Positions 1 to 6,348 of a stretch of DNA of 64,000 nt are shown piece after piece (the stretch's first letter is position 1; every line of letters starts with the position of its first letter). The stretch spans positions 1 to 64,000 of the forward strand of contig CAJUKT010000107.1 of assembly GCA_910587255.1 (NCBI GenBank), read 5' to 3'. Made by a program: the position numbers and the translations under genes. A model generated the notes under the pieces. It had not been told where the DNA came from and ran no database searches. It worked only from the letters and a program-made list of their open reading frames with translations. This DNA comes from an uncultured Oscillospiraceae bacterium (GTDB taxonomy: Bacteria > Bacillota > Clostridia > Oscillospirales > Oscillospiraceae).

Positions 1-145
1 CAAGCTGATAAATCAGGGCTTGACGGACTTCAAACCGGCAAGTCGGATAGTGGTTAAGGCTGTATAACACCTGTATGCTGTCCTGTTAAAAACGACACTC
101 CATTCCGGCGAAAATCGACATTTTCAAATGGCGCTGACACTGCTG
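1..145 (-). repeat. possible diverged family-2 palindromic repeat end
   Basis: Read on the minus strand from about 145 leftward, the sequence starts AGCGCCATTTGAAAATG and continues with CGATTTTCGCCGG. This resembles the end of the family-2 repeat at 40985-41146 (GCGCTGTTTGAAAATTG, then CGATG and CCGG). An inner GCATACAGGTGTTATAC could be its central hairpin. The other end would lie outside the window. It overlaps the 3' end of the secreted-protein gene. Confidence 0.35.
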
Positions 146-490
146 GGCCGTCTCAACGGTCTGCTGGGCGGAGTTGGCGGTATTGACGGCCTCGGCCACC
201 GTGTCGTTCGCCGCGTCCACCACCTTCTCGCTGTCCTTGACGGCCTCCTCGGCCTTGTCGATTTTTCCGGCGGTGTCCTCGTCGATTCCGTCAATGGCCG
301 AACCGGCGGCGTCCTCCGCCTCCTCCACGTCGGTTTCCACCTGCTCCGCGTCTTCCACGACCTCATCGTAGGGATCGCCAAAGGGGGCCTGCGCCGGGTC
401 CTTCGCGTCCTCCGCGAACACGGGCGAGATCATGCTGGCGCACAGCGTCAGGGCTAGGGCGGCAGCCAGTGCTTTTTTTAACATTTTCAT
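86..490 (-). CDS. small secreted acidic protein (uncharacterised)
   Basis: 134 aa. The start is the ATG read leftward at 490, preceded by an AAGGAAG ribosome site; longer upstream starts would run through riboswitch sequence. The N-terminus is a typical Sec signal peptide: MKMLKKA, a hydrophobic core, and a cleavage-like SPVFAED at about residues 20-26. The mature part is very acidic and Ala-rich (VEEAEDAAGSAID, KIDKAEEAVKDSEKVV) and probably helical or coiled-coil; no known domain or sortase motif was recognised. The last roughly 18 residues (from CQRHLKM on) are encoded by sequence that looks like the end of a family-2 palindromic repeat, so the natural C-terminus may have been replaced. 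Its leader holds three c-di-GMP-type aptamers, so a surface or adhesion-related role is inferred, not shown. Confidence 0.65.
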   Translation of the reverse strand: MKMLKKALAAALALTLCASMISPVFAEDAKDPAQAPFGDPYDEVVEDAEQVETDVEEAEDAAGSAIDGIDEDTAGKIDKAEEAVKDSEKVVDAANDTVAEAVNTANSAQQTVETAQQCQRHLKMSIFAGMECRF

Positions 491-534
491 TTTCAACTTC
501 CTTTCTTTGCTTTTTTTCGGACGCAAAGAGTCCG
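491..534 (-). promoter_or_regulatory. putative riboswitch expression platform and ribosome site
   Basis: On the minus strand CGGAC (534-530) can pair with GTCCG (522-518). Alternatively CTTTGC (528-523) can pair with GCAAAG (510-505), which abuts the Shine-Dalgarno AAGGAAG (503-497). The two pairings exclude each other, and CGGAC overlaps the 3' edge of aptamer 3. No terminator-like U run follows, so control of translation initiation is the likelier mechanism. Confidence 0.5.
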
Positions 535-612
535 GTAACCGAACGGGCATAGCGCGGCGCATACCGCCCCTTAGCCTCTGGTTTTGCGTCTCAGCGTTTC
601 CGCTGATTTGCC
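533..612 (-). promoter_or_regulatory. c-di-GMP-I type riboswitch aptamer 3 (gene-proximal)
   Basis: Minus-strand sequence begins GGCAAATC, then stem TCAGCG-GAAA-CGCTGA with the GAAA tetraloop, GACGCAAAACC, GAGGCTAAGG, and ends GCTATGCCCGTTCGG followed by TTACC. This order matches the c-di-GMP-I (GEMM) consensus: GGCAAACC, GNRA hairpin, GGGACGCAAAGCC, GGCCUAA, then a 3' GGUUACC. The stem differs from the other two copies but stays paired. Confidence 0.82.
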
Positions 613-614
613 TC

Positions 615-688
615 GCAGCCGAACGGGCACAGCGCGCACTCCGCGCCAAGCCTCTGGCTTTGCGTCCCACAGTTTCCCATGGTTTGCC
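615..688 (-). promoter_or_regulatory. c-di-GMP-I type riboswitch aptamer 2
   Basis: Minus strand: GGCAAACC, stem CCATGG-GAAA-CTGTGG (two G-U wobbles), GGGACGCAAAGCC exactly as in the GEMM consensus, GAGGCTTGG, an inner GCGCGGAGTGCGCGC hairpin, and GTGCCCGTTCGGCTGC. It is the closest of the three to the canonical 5' half. It sits 6 nt after aptamer 1 and 2 nt before aptamer 3. Confidence 0.85.
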
Positions 689-693
689 AAATT

Positions 694-777
694 GCAACCC
701 GGCGAACATAGCATCGGAAAGGATCCCTTAACCTTAGTCCCGTAGTTTTGCTGTCCCACGGTTTCCCGTGGTTTGCC
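694..777 (-). promoter_or_regulatory. c-di-GMP-I type riboswitch aptamer 1 (distal)
   Basis: Minus strand: GGCAAACC, stem CCACGG-GAAA-CCGTGG, GGGACAGCAAAACTACGG (diverged from GACGCAAAGCC by an inserted A), ACTAAGG, and a 3' part GCTATGTTCGCCGGGTTGC. The GAAA stem is perfectly paired with different bases from the other copies, arguing for selection on structure. The insertion in the core may mean weaker or altered ligand binding. Confidence 0.7.
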
Positions 778-902
778 AAAAACCACTGTCGTTTCACCCC
801 GCCGCCGTCGGCCTTCCGCCGGCAGGCCCCTGCCAGGGTGTACTCGCCTCATTCATTCAGCTTCCTCCCTCCAGCTCCCCATCCGTCCCAAATCCCTTGA
901 AA

Positions 903-923
903 GTGGACAGAAGGTGGATTCTG
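903..923 (+). repeat. left inversion site (IRL) for the tyrosine recombinase
   Basis: The site has a 6-bp asymmetric spacer GGTGGA flanked by inverted arms CAGAA and TTCTG, with further pairing outward (GG before, CC after). This is the usual layout of a tyrosine-recombinase core site. It matches the oppositely oriented site at 1159-1179 at 19 of 21 positions. Confidence 0.65.
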
Positions 924-1158
924 CCCACAAAGCACCGTTCCGGCCGCCGTTGACGGCTGGAACGGGGTAAAAAAAGGCGTAAAAACCATGGGACCGCCCA
1001 ATCAGGCATAGGTGGCCTCAAATTTTGCATACCTTTTTTGTAAATTTGCTGATTTTGAAAAACACGCTTCCCATACCAGGGGTTTATGTTATAATAAAAA
1101 ATGCCTTAATGTACCCTGTTTGACCGGGTGCAGGGAGCTTTGATGTAAGCAAAGACGA
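924..1158. other. putative invertible promoter segment
   Basis: A 235-bp non-coding segment between two inverted copies of a recombinase-type site. It is AT-richer than its surroundings and carries an extended -10 promoter pointing right in the sequenced orientation. Inversion would point this promoter left, through the three aptamers into the secreted-protein gene at 490. In the sequenced state it fires antisense to the recombinase gene, so this would be the OFF state. Confidence 0.6.
1087..1095 (+). promoter_or_regulatory. extended -10 promoter inside the invertible segment
   Basis: TGTTATAAT is a perfect extended -10 element (TGn followed by TATAAT). No good -35 hexamer is seen at 17 bp, which is common for extended -10 promoters. 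The DNA upstream is A/T-rich, UP-element-like. No comparably good promoter was seen on the opposite strand of the segment. Confidence 0.55.
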
Positions 1159-1179
1159 CAGAATCCACCTTTTGTCTAC
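1159..1179 (-). repeat. right inversion site (IRR)
   Basis: Read on the minus strand it has arms GACAAAA and TTCTGTC around the same GGTGGA spacer as the left site, in opposite orientation. Opposed asymmetric spacers are what is needed for inversion rather than excision. It lies 14 bp from the 3' end of the recombinase gene. Confidence 0.65.
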
Positions 1180-1192
1180 AATGCCGAAGCCG

Positions 1193-2038
1193 CTAACACA
1201 CCAGCCCCAGCCGTTCCAGCTGCCGGGCGTGCTCCGTCCCCGCGGTGAGCAGGTAAATGCGGGTGGTGTTGATGGACGCGTGCCCCAGCACGTCGGCCAG
1301 CTTGACGATATCCCGGGTCGCCCGGTAGAAGGCGGAGGCAAACAGGTGGCGCAGGTTGTGGGGGAACACCTTGGACGGCTCCACCCCCGCCCGTTGGCAC
1401 AGTCCCTTCATCTCCCGCCAGATCTGCTTCCTGGACAGGCTTGCGCCGCCCCTGGTGAGGAACACCTCGCCGGAGGCGGTTTTGTTCCTGCCGGCGTATT
1501 TCAGCAGCTTCCTGCACAGCTTCCCCGGCAGCAGGATGGTGCGGATTTTCCCCTTGAGGGCCACGTCCGCCCGTCCCCGCCGCGCCGCCTCCACTGTGAC
1601 GAAGCGCAGCTCCGAAACCCGGATGCCGGTGGCGCAGATGGTCTCCAGCAGCAGGGCCAGCCGCTCCCGGCCCCCCTCCCGGGCCGCGGACAGCAGCCGC
1701 TGGTATTCCTCCCGGGTGAGCTCCTTGGACTCCTCCCGGAAAGCGCGCCGCTGGAGCCTGAGCAGCCTTGCCCGGCACTCCTCCCAGCCCAGAAAGCGGA
1801 ACAGCCCGTTCAGCGCCGATAGCTTGGCGTTCACGCTCACCGGCGACTGCCCCATGGCCAGCAGATGGGCTTTCCACGCCGATACCGCCTCCCGGCTCAC
1901 CGCCGCGTCTCCCAGCCATGCGGCAAAGGCCCGCCCATCCCGCAGATATTTTTCCACCGTGGACGGCGCCCGCTCCTCCTGAATCAGATACGCCCGGTAG
2001 GCGCTCAGCCCACGCCCGTCCAACCGTCGCTCACACAT
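1193..2038 (-). CDS. tyrosine recombinase, probable DNA invertase (XerC/D-RecV-like)
   Basis: 281 aa. The ATG at 2038 is preferred because GGAGG lies 8 nt before it; a GTG at 2074 would add 12 residues without a good ribosome site. An N-terminal SAM-like core-binding domain (residues about 5-95) is followed by a catalytic domain with the full tyrosine-recombinase set: R140 in TGIRVSEL, K164 in KGKIRTI, H227 and R230 in HNLRH, H253 in GHASI and nucleophile Y262 in RIYLLTAG. No Arm-binding extension is present, unlike phage integrases, and no phage genes are nearby. A pair of opposed core sites lies directly downstream, so site-specific inversion of 924-1158 is the likely job. Weak promoter: TTGATG, 18 bp, TACCAT, at 2084-2055 on the minus strand. 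Confidence 0.85.
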   Translation of the reverse strand: MCERRLDGRGLSAYRAYLIQEERAPSTVEKYLRDGRAFAAWLGDAAVSREAVSAWKAHLLAMGQSPVSVNAKLSALNGLFRFLGWEECRARLLRLQRRAFREESKELTREEYQRLLSAAREGGRERLALLLETICATGIRVSELRFVTVEAARRGRADVALKGKIRTILLPGKLCRKLLKYAGRNKTASGEVFLTRGGASLSRKQIWREMKGLCQRAGVEPSKVFPHNLRHLFASAFYRATRDIVKLADVLGHASINTTRIYLLTAGTEHARQLERLGLVC

Positions 2039-2373
2039 GCCCGATACCTCCAGTATGGTAAATGCTATGGCCACCGCACATCAAAAGAATCCTTTGATGT
2101 CTGCGGCGCGCCTGCGCCGCAGGGGCCGCAAGGCGGCCTGCGTTGGACTTCATAGGCAAAACACAGCCCATAAAATGGCTTGCGGGCTTTGCCCGCCTTG
2201 AAAGCCGTCAGCCGGTTTTCAAGGGTTTTGACCATACTAGTGTACCATATTGGGGGAAAAATAATCCGCAGCGGGCACAGGAACGCGGAAAAGCGAATGT
2301 GACAACATCACGGAAGCCGGCGGGGAAATCCGCTAGAATAGGCCCATCAACAAAAAAGCAGGAGGATAAGATC
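2039..2373. other. intergenic region between recombinase and trxA, palindrome-rich
   Basis: No gene was seen. It holds CATCAAA (2079-2085) and TTTGATG (2093-2099), an inverted pair overlapping the possible recombinase -35 that could be an operator. It also holds a 9-bp stem CTGCGGCGC/GCGCCGCAG (2101-2122), a GCGGGC/GCCCGC hairpin (2182-2196) and CTTGAAA/TTTCAAG (2197-2223). The strong AGGAGG ribosome site for trxA is at 2360-2365. TAGAAT near 2334 could be a -10 for trxA but has no clear -35. Confidence 0.4.
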
Positions 2374-2679
2374 ATGTACGCTGTCAATATCAATGAAACC
2401 AATTTTTCCGATGAGGTCATCCGTTCCGACCGGCCCGTTCTGCTGGACTTCTGGGCCCCCTGGTGCGGCCCCTGCCGCATGGTGGGGCCCATCGTAGAGG
2501 AAATCGCCCAGGAGCGTACCGACATTAAAGTGGCCAAGGTCAACGTGGACGAGCAGCCGGAGCTGGCGGGCCGGTTTGGCGTCATGGCCATCCCCACGCT
2601 GGTGGTGATGAAGGACGGCAGGATCACCAGCCAGGCCGCTGGGGCCCGCCCCAAGGCCCAGATTCTGGCCATGCTGTAA
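2374..2679 (+). CDS. trxA: thioredoxin
   Basis: 101 aa, the usual size. The redox motif WCGPC (C31, C34) sits in FWAPWCGPCR, and the cis-Pro loop is MAIPTL. It is a cytosolic disulfide reductant that cycles with thioredoxin reductase. The ATG at 2374 follows AGGAGG by 8 nt. It is the first gene of a three-gene set with a rhodanese (12 bp downstream) and a CoA-disulfide-reductase-like flavoprotein, which points to thiol, persulfide or oxygen stress handling rather than a general housekeeping role. Confidence 0.95.
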   Translation: MYAVNINETNFSDEVIRSDRPVLLDFWAPWCGPCRMVGPIVEEIAQERTDIKVAKVNVDEQPELAGRFGVMAIPTLVVMKDGRITSQAAGARPKAQILAML

Positions 2680-2691
2680 GGGGGCGCCGTC

Positions 2692-3012
2692 ATGGGATTT
2701 TTTGACTTTCTGAAGGGCCCCGATATCAATCAGGGCGTCCAGGAATACGGCGCTGTCCCCGGCGCCGTGCTGCTGGACGTGCGCACCCCCCAGGAATACA
2801 GGGAAGGCCACATCCCCGGCAGCGTCAACGCGCCGCTCCAAGCCCTCGGCGGGGCGGGGCGCGTCCCCGCCGGGAAAGACGTTCCCCTGTTCGTATACTG
2901 CCACAGCGGCGCACGCAGCCGTCAGGCGGTCAGCCTGCTGGCCCGGATGGGCTATGCCAACGTAAAAAATATTGGCGGAATCGCCGCATACAGGGGAAAG
3001 GTGGAGTGCTGA
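2692..3012 (+). CDS. single-domain rhodanese-like sulfurtransferase
   Basis: 106 aa. One rhodanese domain, with LLDVRTPQEYREGHIPG and the active loop CHSGARS carrying persulfide-forming C70. It probably moves sulfane sulfur between small thiols or proteins in the cytoplasm. Start ATG at 2692, 12 bp after trxA and 1 bp before the next gene, so it is co-transcribed. The active loop resembles the C-terminal rhodanese domain of its downstream neighbour (CQSGLRS), suggesting a duplication within the operon. Confidence 0.88.
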   Translation: MGFFDFLKGPDINQGVQEYGAVPGAVLLDVRTPQEYREGHIPGSVNAPLQALGGAGRVPAGKDVPLFVYCHSGARSRQAVSLLARMGYANVKNIGGIAAYRGKVEC

Positions 3013-3013
3013 A

Positions 3014-4705
3014 ATGAAGGTTGTGATCATCGGCGGCGTGGCGGGGGGCGCTACGGCGGCGGCCCGCATCCGCCGGCTGGATGAGCAGGCGGAGATCGTG
3101 GTGTTTGAGCGCTCTGGGTATATCTCCTACGCCAACTGCGGTCTGCCCTACTACATCGGCGGGGTCATCGAGGACCCGGAGGCCCTGACCCTCCAGACGC
3201 CCGAGAGCTTTTTCTCCCGCTTCCGGGTGCATATGCGGGTGCGCCACGAGGTCACCGCCATCCGCCCGGAGCAAAAAACCGTCTGTGTCAAAAACCTGGA
3301 CACCGGCGAGAGCTTTGAGGAGAGCTACGACAGGCTGATCCTCTCCCCGGGCGCAAAGCCCACCCAGCCCAGGCTGCCCGGCTCCGGCCTGCCCAATGTG
3401 TTCACCCTGCGCACGGTGGAGGACACCTTCCGCATCAAGGACTATATCCAGAAAAACCATCCCGCGTCCGCCGTGCTGGCGGGGGGCGGCTTCATCGGCC
3501 TGGAGCTGGCGGAAAACCTGCGGGAGCTGGGGCTGGAGGTCACCATCGTCCAGCGCCCCCGCCAGCTGATGAACCCCTTTGACCCGGACATGGCGGCCTT
3601 TATCCACGGCGAGGTGCGCAGGCACGGGATAAAGCTGGCCCTGGGGCGCACGGTGGAGGGCTTTGCGCCCCACGGCAGCGGCGTGGACGTGCTGCTCAAG
3701 GACGAGGCCCCCCTCCACGCCGGCATGGTGGTGCTGGCCATCGGCGTCACCCCGGACACCGCCCTGGCCAGGGATGCGGGCCTGGAGCTGGGGCTCAAGG
3801 GCAGCATCGTGGTCAATGACCGCATGGAGACCTCCGCGCCCGGCATCTACGCAGTGGGCGACGCCGTGCAGGTAAAGCACTCTGTCACGGGGGAGGACGC
3901 GGTGATCTCCCTGGCCGGGCCCGCCAACAAGCAGGGGCGGATCGCGGCGGACAACATCTGCGGCGGCGGCAGCCGCTACCTGGGCAGCCAGGGCAGCAGC
4001 GTCATCAAGGTGTTCGGCCTCACTGCCGCGGCCACGGGTGTCAACGAGACCAACGCCAAAAAGGCGGGGCTGGCGGCGGACAAGGTGGTATTGTCCCCCA
4101 TGAGCCGCGCGGGCTACTATCCCGGCGGGCGGGTGATGACCATGAAGGTCGTCTTTGAAAAGGAGACTTACCGGCTTCTGGGCGCCCAGATCGTGGGCTA
4201 TGAGGGGGTGGATAAACGCATTGACGTGCTGGCGACGGCCATCCGCGCGGGGCTGAAGGCCACCCAGCTGAAGGACCTTGACCTGGCCTACGCGCCGCCC
4301 TACTCCTCCGCCAAGGACCCGGTGAATATGGCGGGATTCATGGTGGACAACATCGCCGGCGGCGTGCTCCGGCAGTGGCATCTGGAGGACGTGCCCGCCC
4401 TGCCCCGGGACGGCAGCGCGGCGCTGCTGGACGTGCGCACCCCCCAGGAATTTGGACGGGGGCATGTGGAGGGGTTCCAAAATATCCCCGTGGACGAGCT
4501 GCGGGAGCAGCTGGGCGAGCTCGAACCGGGCAGGCCGGTCTATGTCATGTGCCAGAGCGGCCTGCGCAGCTACATCGCCTGCCGCATTCTGGCCGGGCAT
4601 GGCTTTACCGCTTACAATTTCTCCGGCGGCTACCGGTTCTACGACGCCGTGACCCACGACCGCTGTCTGATTGAGCGGGCTGCGGCCTGCGGCATGGACC
4701 AATAG
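3014..4705 (+). CDS. FAD/NAD(P)-dependent CoA-disulfide / polysulfide reductase with C-terminal rhodanese domain
   Basis: 563 aa. The N-terminal FAD-binding motif is VVIIGGVAGG, and the single redox Cys C42 in ISYANCGLPYY is typical of CoA-disulfide reductase/NADH peroxidase flavoproteins. A second nucleotide-binding motif lies in VLAGGGFIGLE, and the FAD-contacting motif is YAVGDA. A rhodanese domain fills about residues 455-563 with C513 in CQSGLRS. Related CoADR-rhodanese fusions reduce CoA disulfides, per- and polysulfides with NAD(P)H. ATG at 3014, start almost touching the rhodanese stop. The operon ends at a bidirectional terminator facing a Crp/Fnr regulator that is a plausible controller. 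Confidence 0.9.
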   Translation: MKVVIIGGVAGGATAAARIRRLDEQAEIVVFERSGYISYANCGLPYYIGGVIEDPEALTLQTPESFFSRFRVHMRVRHEVTAIRPEQKTVCVKNLDTGESFEESYDRLILSPGAKPTQPRLPGSGLPNVFTLRTVEDTFRIKDYIQKNHPASAVLAGGGFIGLELAENLRELGLEVTIVQRPRQLMNPFDPDMAAFIHGEVRRHGIKLALGRTVEGFAPHGSGVDVLLKDEAPLHAGMVVLAIGVTPDTALARDAGLELGLKGSIVVNDRMETSAPGIYAVGDAVQVKHSVTGEDAVISLAGPANKQGRIAADNICGGGSRYLGSQGSSVIKVFGLTAAATGVNETNAKKAGLAADKVVLSPMSRAGYYPGGRVMTMKVVFEKETYRLLGAQIVGYEGVDKRIDVLATAIRAGLKATQLKDLDLAYAPPYSSAKDPVNMAGFMVDNIAGGVLRQWHLEDVPALPRDGSAALLDVRTPQEFGRGHVEGFQNIPVDELREQLGELEPGRPVYVMCQSGLRSYIACRILAGHGFTAYNFSGGYRFYDAVTHDRCLIERAAACGMDQ

Positions 4706-4710
4706 GGCAC

Positions 4711-4757
4711 AAAAAAAGAGCCCCGCGCATCCTTGACAAGAGGATACGCGGGGCTCT
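4711..4757. terminator. bidirectional rho-independent terminator
   Basis: GAGCCCCGCG...CGCGGGGCTC stem with a short loop. A run of A precedes it and CTTTA follows, so it can serve both the plus-strand redox operon and the convergent minus-strand regulator. Confidence 0.85.
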
Positions 4758-5417
4758 TTATGTATCCCGCAGGCCGGCCAGCCTGCCCTCGTCTAAAATT
4801 TCCACACAGCCCCGGGCCAGCTTCACCATGCCCTCGCCCTGAAAATAGCGCAGCATCCGGGTGACCACCTCCCGGTGGGTGCCCAGATGGTTGGCGATGG
4901 CCTCGTGGGTAAGGCGCAGCACCGCCGAGCCCTCAATGGCGGACTCCTCCAGCAGGAAGGCGGCCACCCGCTTGTCCAGGCTCTTCCACATAACCTGCTC
5001 CATGAGCCACATGACCTCGGAAAACCGCGCCGCCATGATCTCGTTGGTGTAATTGGCCGCGGGGGCGGACTGCTCCATCACCTGCCGGTACGCCTCCGCC
5101 GGGATCACCCAGAGCCGGGTGTCCTTTTCCGCCTGGATGGTGATGTCAAACTGCGCGCTGCGCATCATGCAGGAGGCGGAAAACAGGCACAGGTCCCGGT
5201 CAAACAGCCGGTATACCGTGATCTCCCGCCCCTCCTCCGAGAGGATATAGGCCCGGAGCTGGCCGGAGCGCACCAGCAGCAGCCCGGTACAGTCCGCATC
5301 CCCGTTGTGGAGCACGGTCCCTCTTTTGACCTCCCGCCGGGCCAGGCTGCCCAGGATCAGCTCCTGATGGGCAGGCGCCAGCTGATCCCAAATCGGGAAA
5401 TAGCTTTGAAAGTCCAT
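4758..5417 (-). CDS. Crp/Fnr family transcriptional regulator
   Basis: 219 aa. A cyclic-nucleotide-binding-type beta-barrel (about 15-120) is joined by a dimer helix to a winged HTH (about 150-215) with recognition segment LTHEAIANHLGTHREVVTRM. The sensor domain has several Cys residues (C43, C76, C82) but no N-terminal Fnr-type Fe-S cysteine cluster. GGAGG precedes the ATG at 5417. It is convergent with the thioredoxin-rhodanese-CoADR operon and is the natural candidate regulator of it; the ligand cannot be read from sequence. Confidence 0.88.
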   Translation of the reverse strand: MDFQSYFPIWDQLAPAHQELILGSLARREVKRGTVLHNGDADCTGLLLVRSGQLRAYILSEEGREITVYRLFDRDLCLFSASCMMRSAQFDITIQAEKDTRLWVIPAEAYRQVMEQSAPAANYTNEIMAARFSEVMWLMEQVMWKSLDKRVAAFLLEESAIEGSAVLRLTHEAIANHLGTHREVVTRMLRYFQGEGMVKLARGCVEILDEGRLAGLRDT

Positions 5418-5442
5418 ACAGCCTCCTTCTTATTATACAACC

Positions 5443-5476
5443 AGTATAGGCTATCTGCCATGATATGTCAAACATA
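5443..5476 (-). promoter_or_regulatory. sigma-A promoter with overlapping palindrome for the Crp/Fnr gene
   Basis: On the minus strand TTGACA (5471-5466), a 17-bp spacer and TATACT (5448-5443). The palindrome TATGT-CAA-ACATA (5464-5476) overlaps the -35 and could be an autoregulatory operator. Confidence 0.75.
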
Positions 5477-5583
5477 CAAAAAGAATTTTCAAAAATTTTT
5501 TGCCGGGGCGGGCCCGTCCCAGGGGAGCGGCCCGCTTGGAATCAAGGGGGCGGCCGCCCGCTCAGGGCAGCCGCCCGCGTGTG

Positions 5584-6297
5584 TCACAGCTCCCTGCGCC
5601 CGTTCTCCTCCCGCATTCTCTGGTGGAGGCACGCCAGCGCGTCGGACAGCCCCCCCAGGTGGTCGATGAGCCCCAGCTTCACCGCCTCCTTGCCGTAGAT
5701 GACGCTGCCCACATCGGCGGCCATCTCCCCGGTGTTGAGCATCAGGTGCTCAAAGTCCTTCCGGCTGATGCGGCTGTTGCGGGTTACGAAGTCGCAGATG
5801 CGGTCCTGAATGCGCTCGAAGTAGTGGAAGGTCTGGCTCACCCCGATGACCAGCCCATTAAGCCGCACCGGATGGATGGTCATGGCCCCGGAGGGCACGA
5901 TGAACGATTCCTTGGCCGCCACCGCCAGGGGCACGCCGATGGAGTGCCCTCCCCCCAGCACCAGGGACACCGTGGGCTTGCGCATCCCGGAGATCATCTC
6001 CGCGATGGCAAGGCCCGCCTCAATGTCGCCCCCCATGGTGTTGAGCAGAATGAGCAGGCCGTCCGCCTCGTCGCTCTCCTCCACGGCGGTGAGCAGGGGC
6101 AGAACGTGCTCATACTTGGTGGTCTTGGCCCCGGAGCGCTCCTCCTGGTGGCCCTCAATGGTGCCTACGATGGTCAGGGTATGAATGGTGCCGTCTTTCG
6201 TCTTGACGGTGCTGGAACCCAGGTCCACAATGTCCTGCCGGAGCTGGTCCTGCTCCTCGTTTTCGCCGTTTTCCGCCGGTCTGGTCTCCTCAGTCAT
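5584..6297 (-). CDS. tepA: ClpP-class serine protease, TepA-like
   Basis: 237 aa. ClpP/crotonase fold with the oxyanion-type stretch NTMGGDIEAGLA, probable catalytic Ser in GGGHSIGVPLA and His in AMTIHPVRL. TepA-type proteins of Firmicutes are ClpP-like enzymes linked to secretion or sporulation in Bacillus. A charged N-terminal tail of about 25 residues precedes the domain, and no signal peptide is present. The ribosome site AGGGGG lies inside the terminator hairpin of the upstream acetyltransferase gene (6303-6342), an unusual arrangement. About 165 bp of GC-rich palindromic DNA follow the stop. Confidence 0.82.
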   Translation of the reverse strand: MTEETRPAENGENEEQDQLRQDIVDLGSSTVKTKDGTIHTLTIVGTIEGHQEERSGAKTTKYEHVLPLLTAVEESDEADGLLILLNTMGGDIEAGLAIAEMISGMRKPTVSLVLGGGHSIGVPLAVAAKESFIVPSGAMTIHPVRLNGLVIGVSQTFHYFERIQDRICDFVTRNSRISRKDFEHLMLNTGEMAADVGSVIYGKEAVKLGLIDHLGGLSDALACLHQRMREENGRREL

Positions 6298-6302
6298 GGA
6301 AA

Positions 6303-6342
6303 AACCCCCTTTTGCGGTAGCTTTTCCGCAAAAGGGGGTTTC
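6303..6342 (-). terminator. terminator hairpin that also contains the tepA ribosome site
   Basis: AACCCCCTTTTGCGG pairs with CCGCAAAAGGGGGTT. On the minus strand the 3' arm ends GGGGGTTTTT, a good intrinsic terminator for the acetyltransferase transcript. The same AGGGGG is the Shine-Dalgarno of tepA, whose ATG is at 6297. Confidence 0.8.
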
Positions 6343-6348
6343 TATCCG

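Noticed and set aside
571..852. Minus-strand frames with repeated GKPRETVG-like peptides
   Set aside because: The repeated peptide is just the translation of the conserved aptamer core (GGCAAACC...GGGAC); the structure, not the peptide, is conserved.
432..953. Short plus-strand frames across the leader and before the inversion site
   Set aside because: They run through the riboswitch aptamers, have no ribosome sites and no recognisable product.
1193..2038. Prophage or integrative element integrase
   Set aside because: No phage or conjugation genes, no tRNA target and no direct-repeat att sites nearby; the opposed sites next to it favour an invertase.
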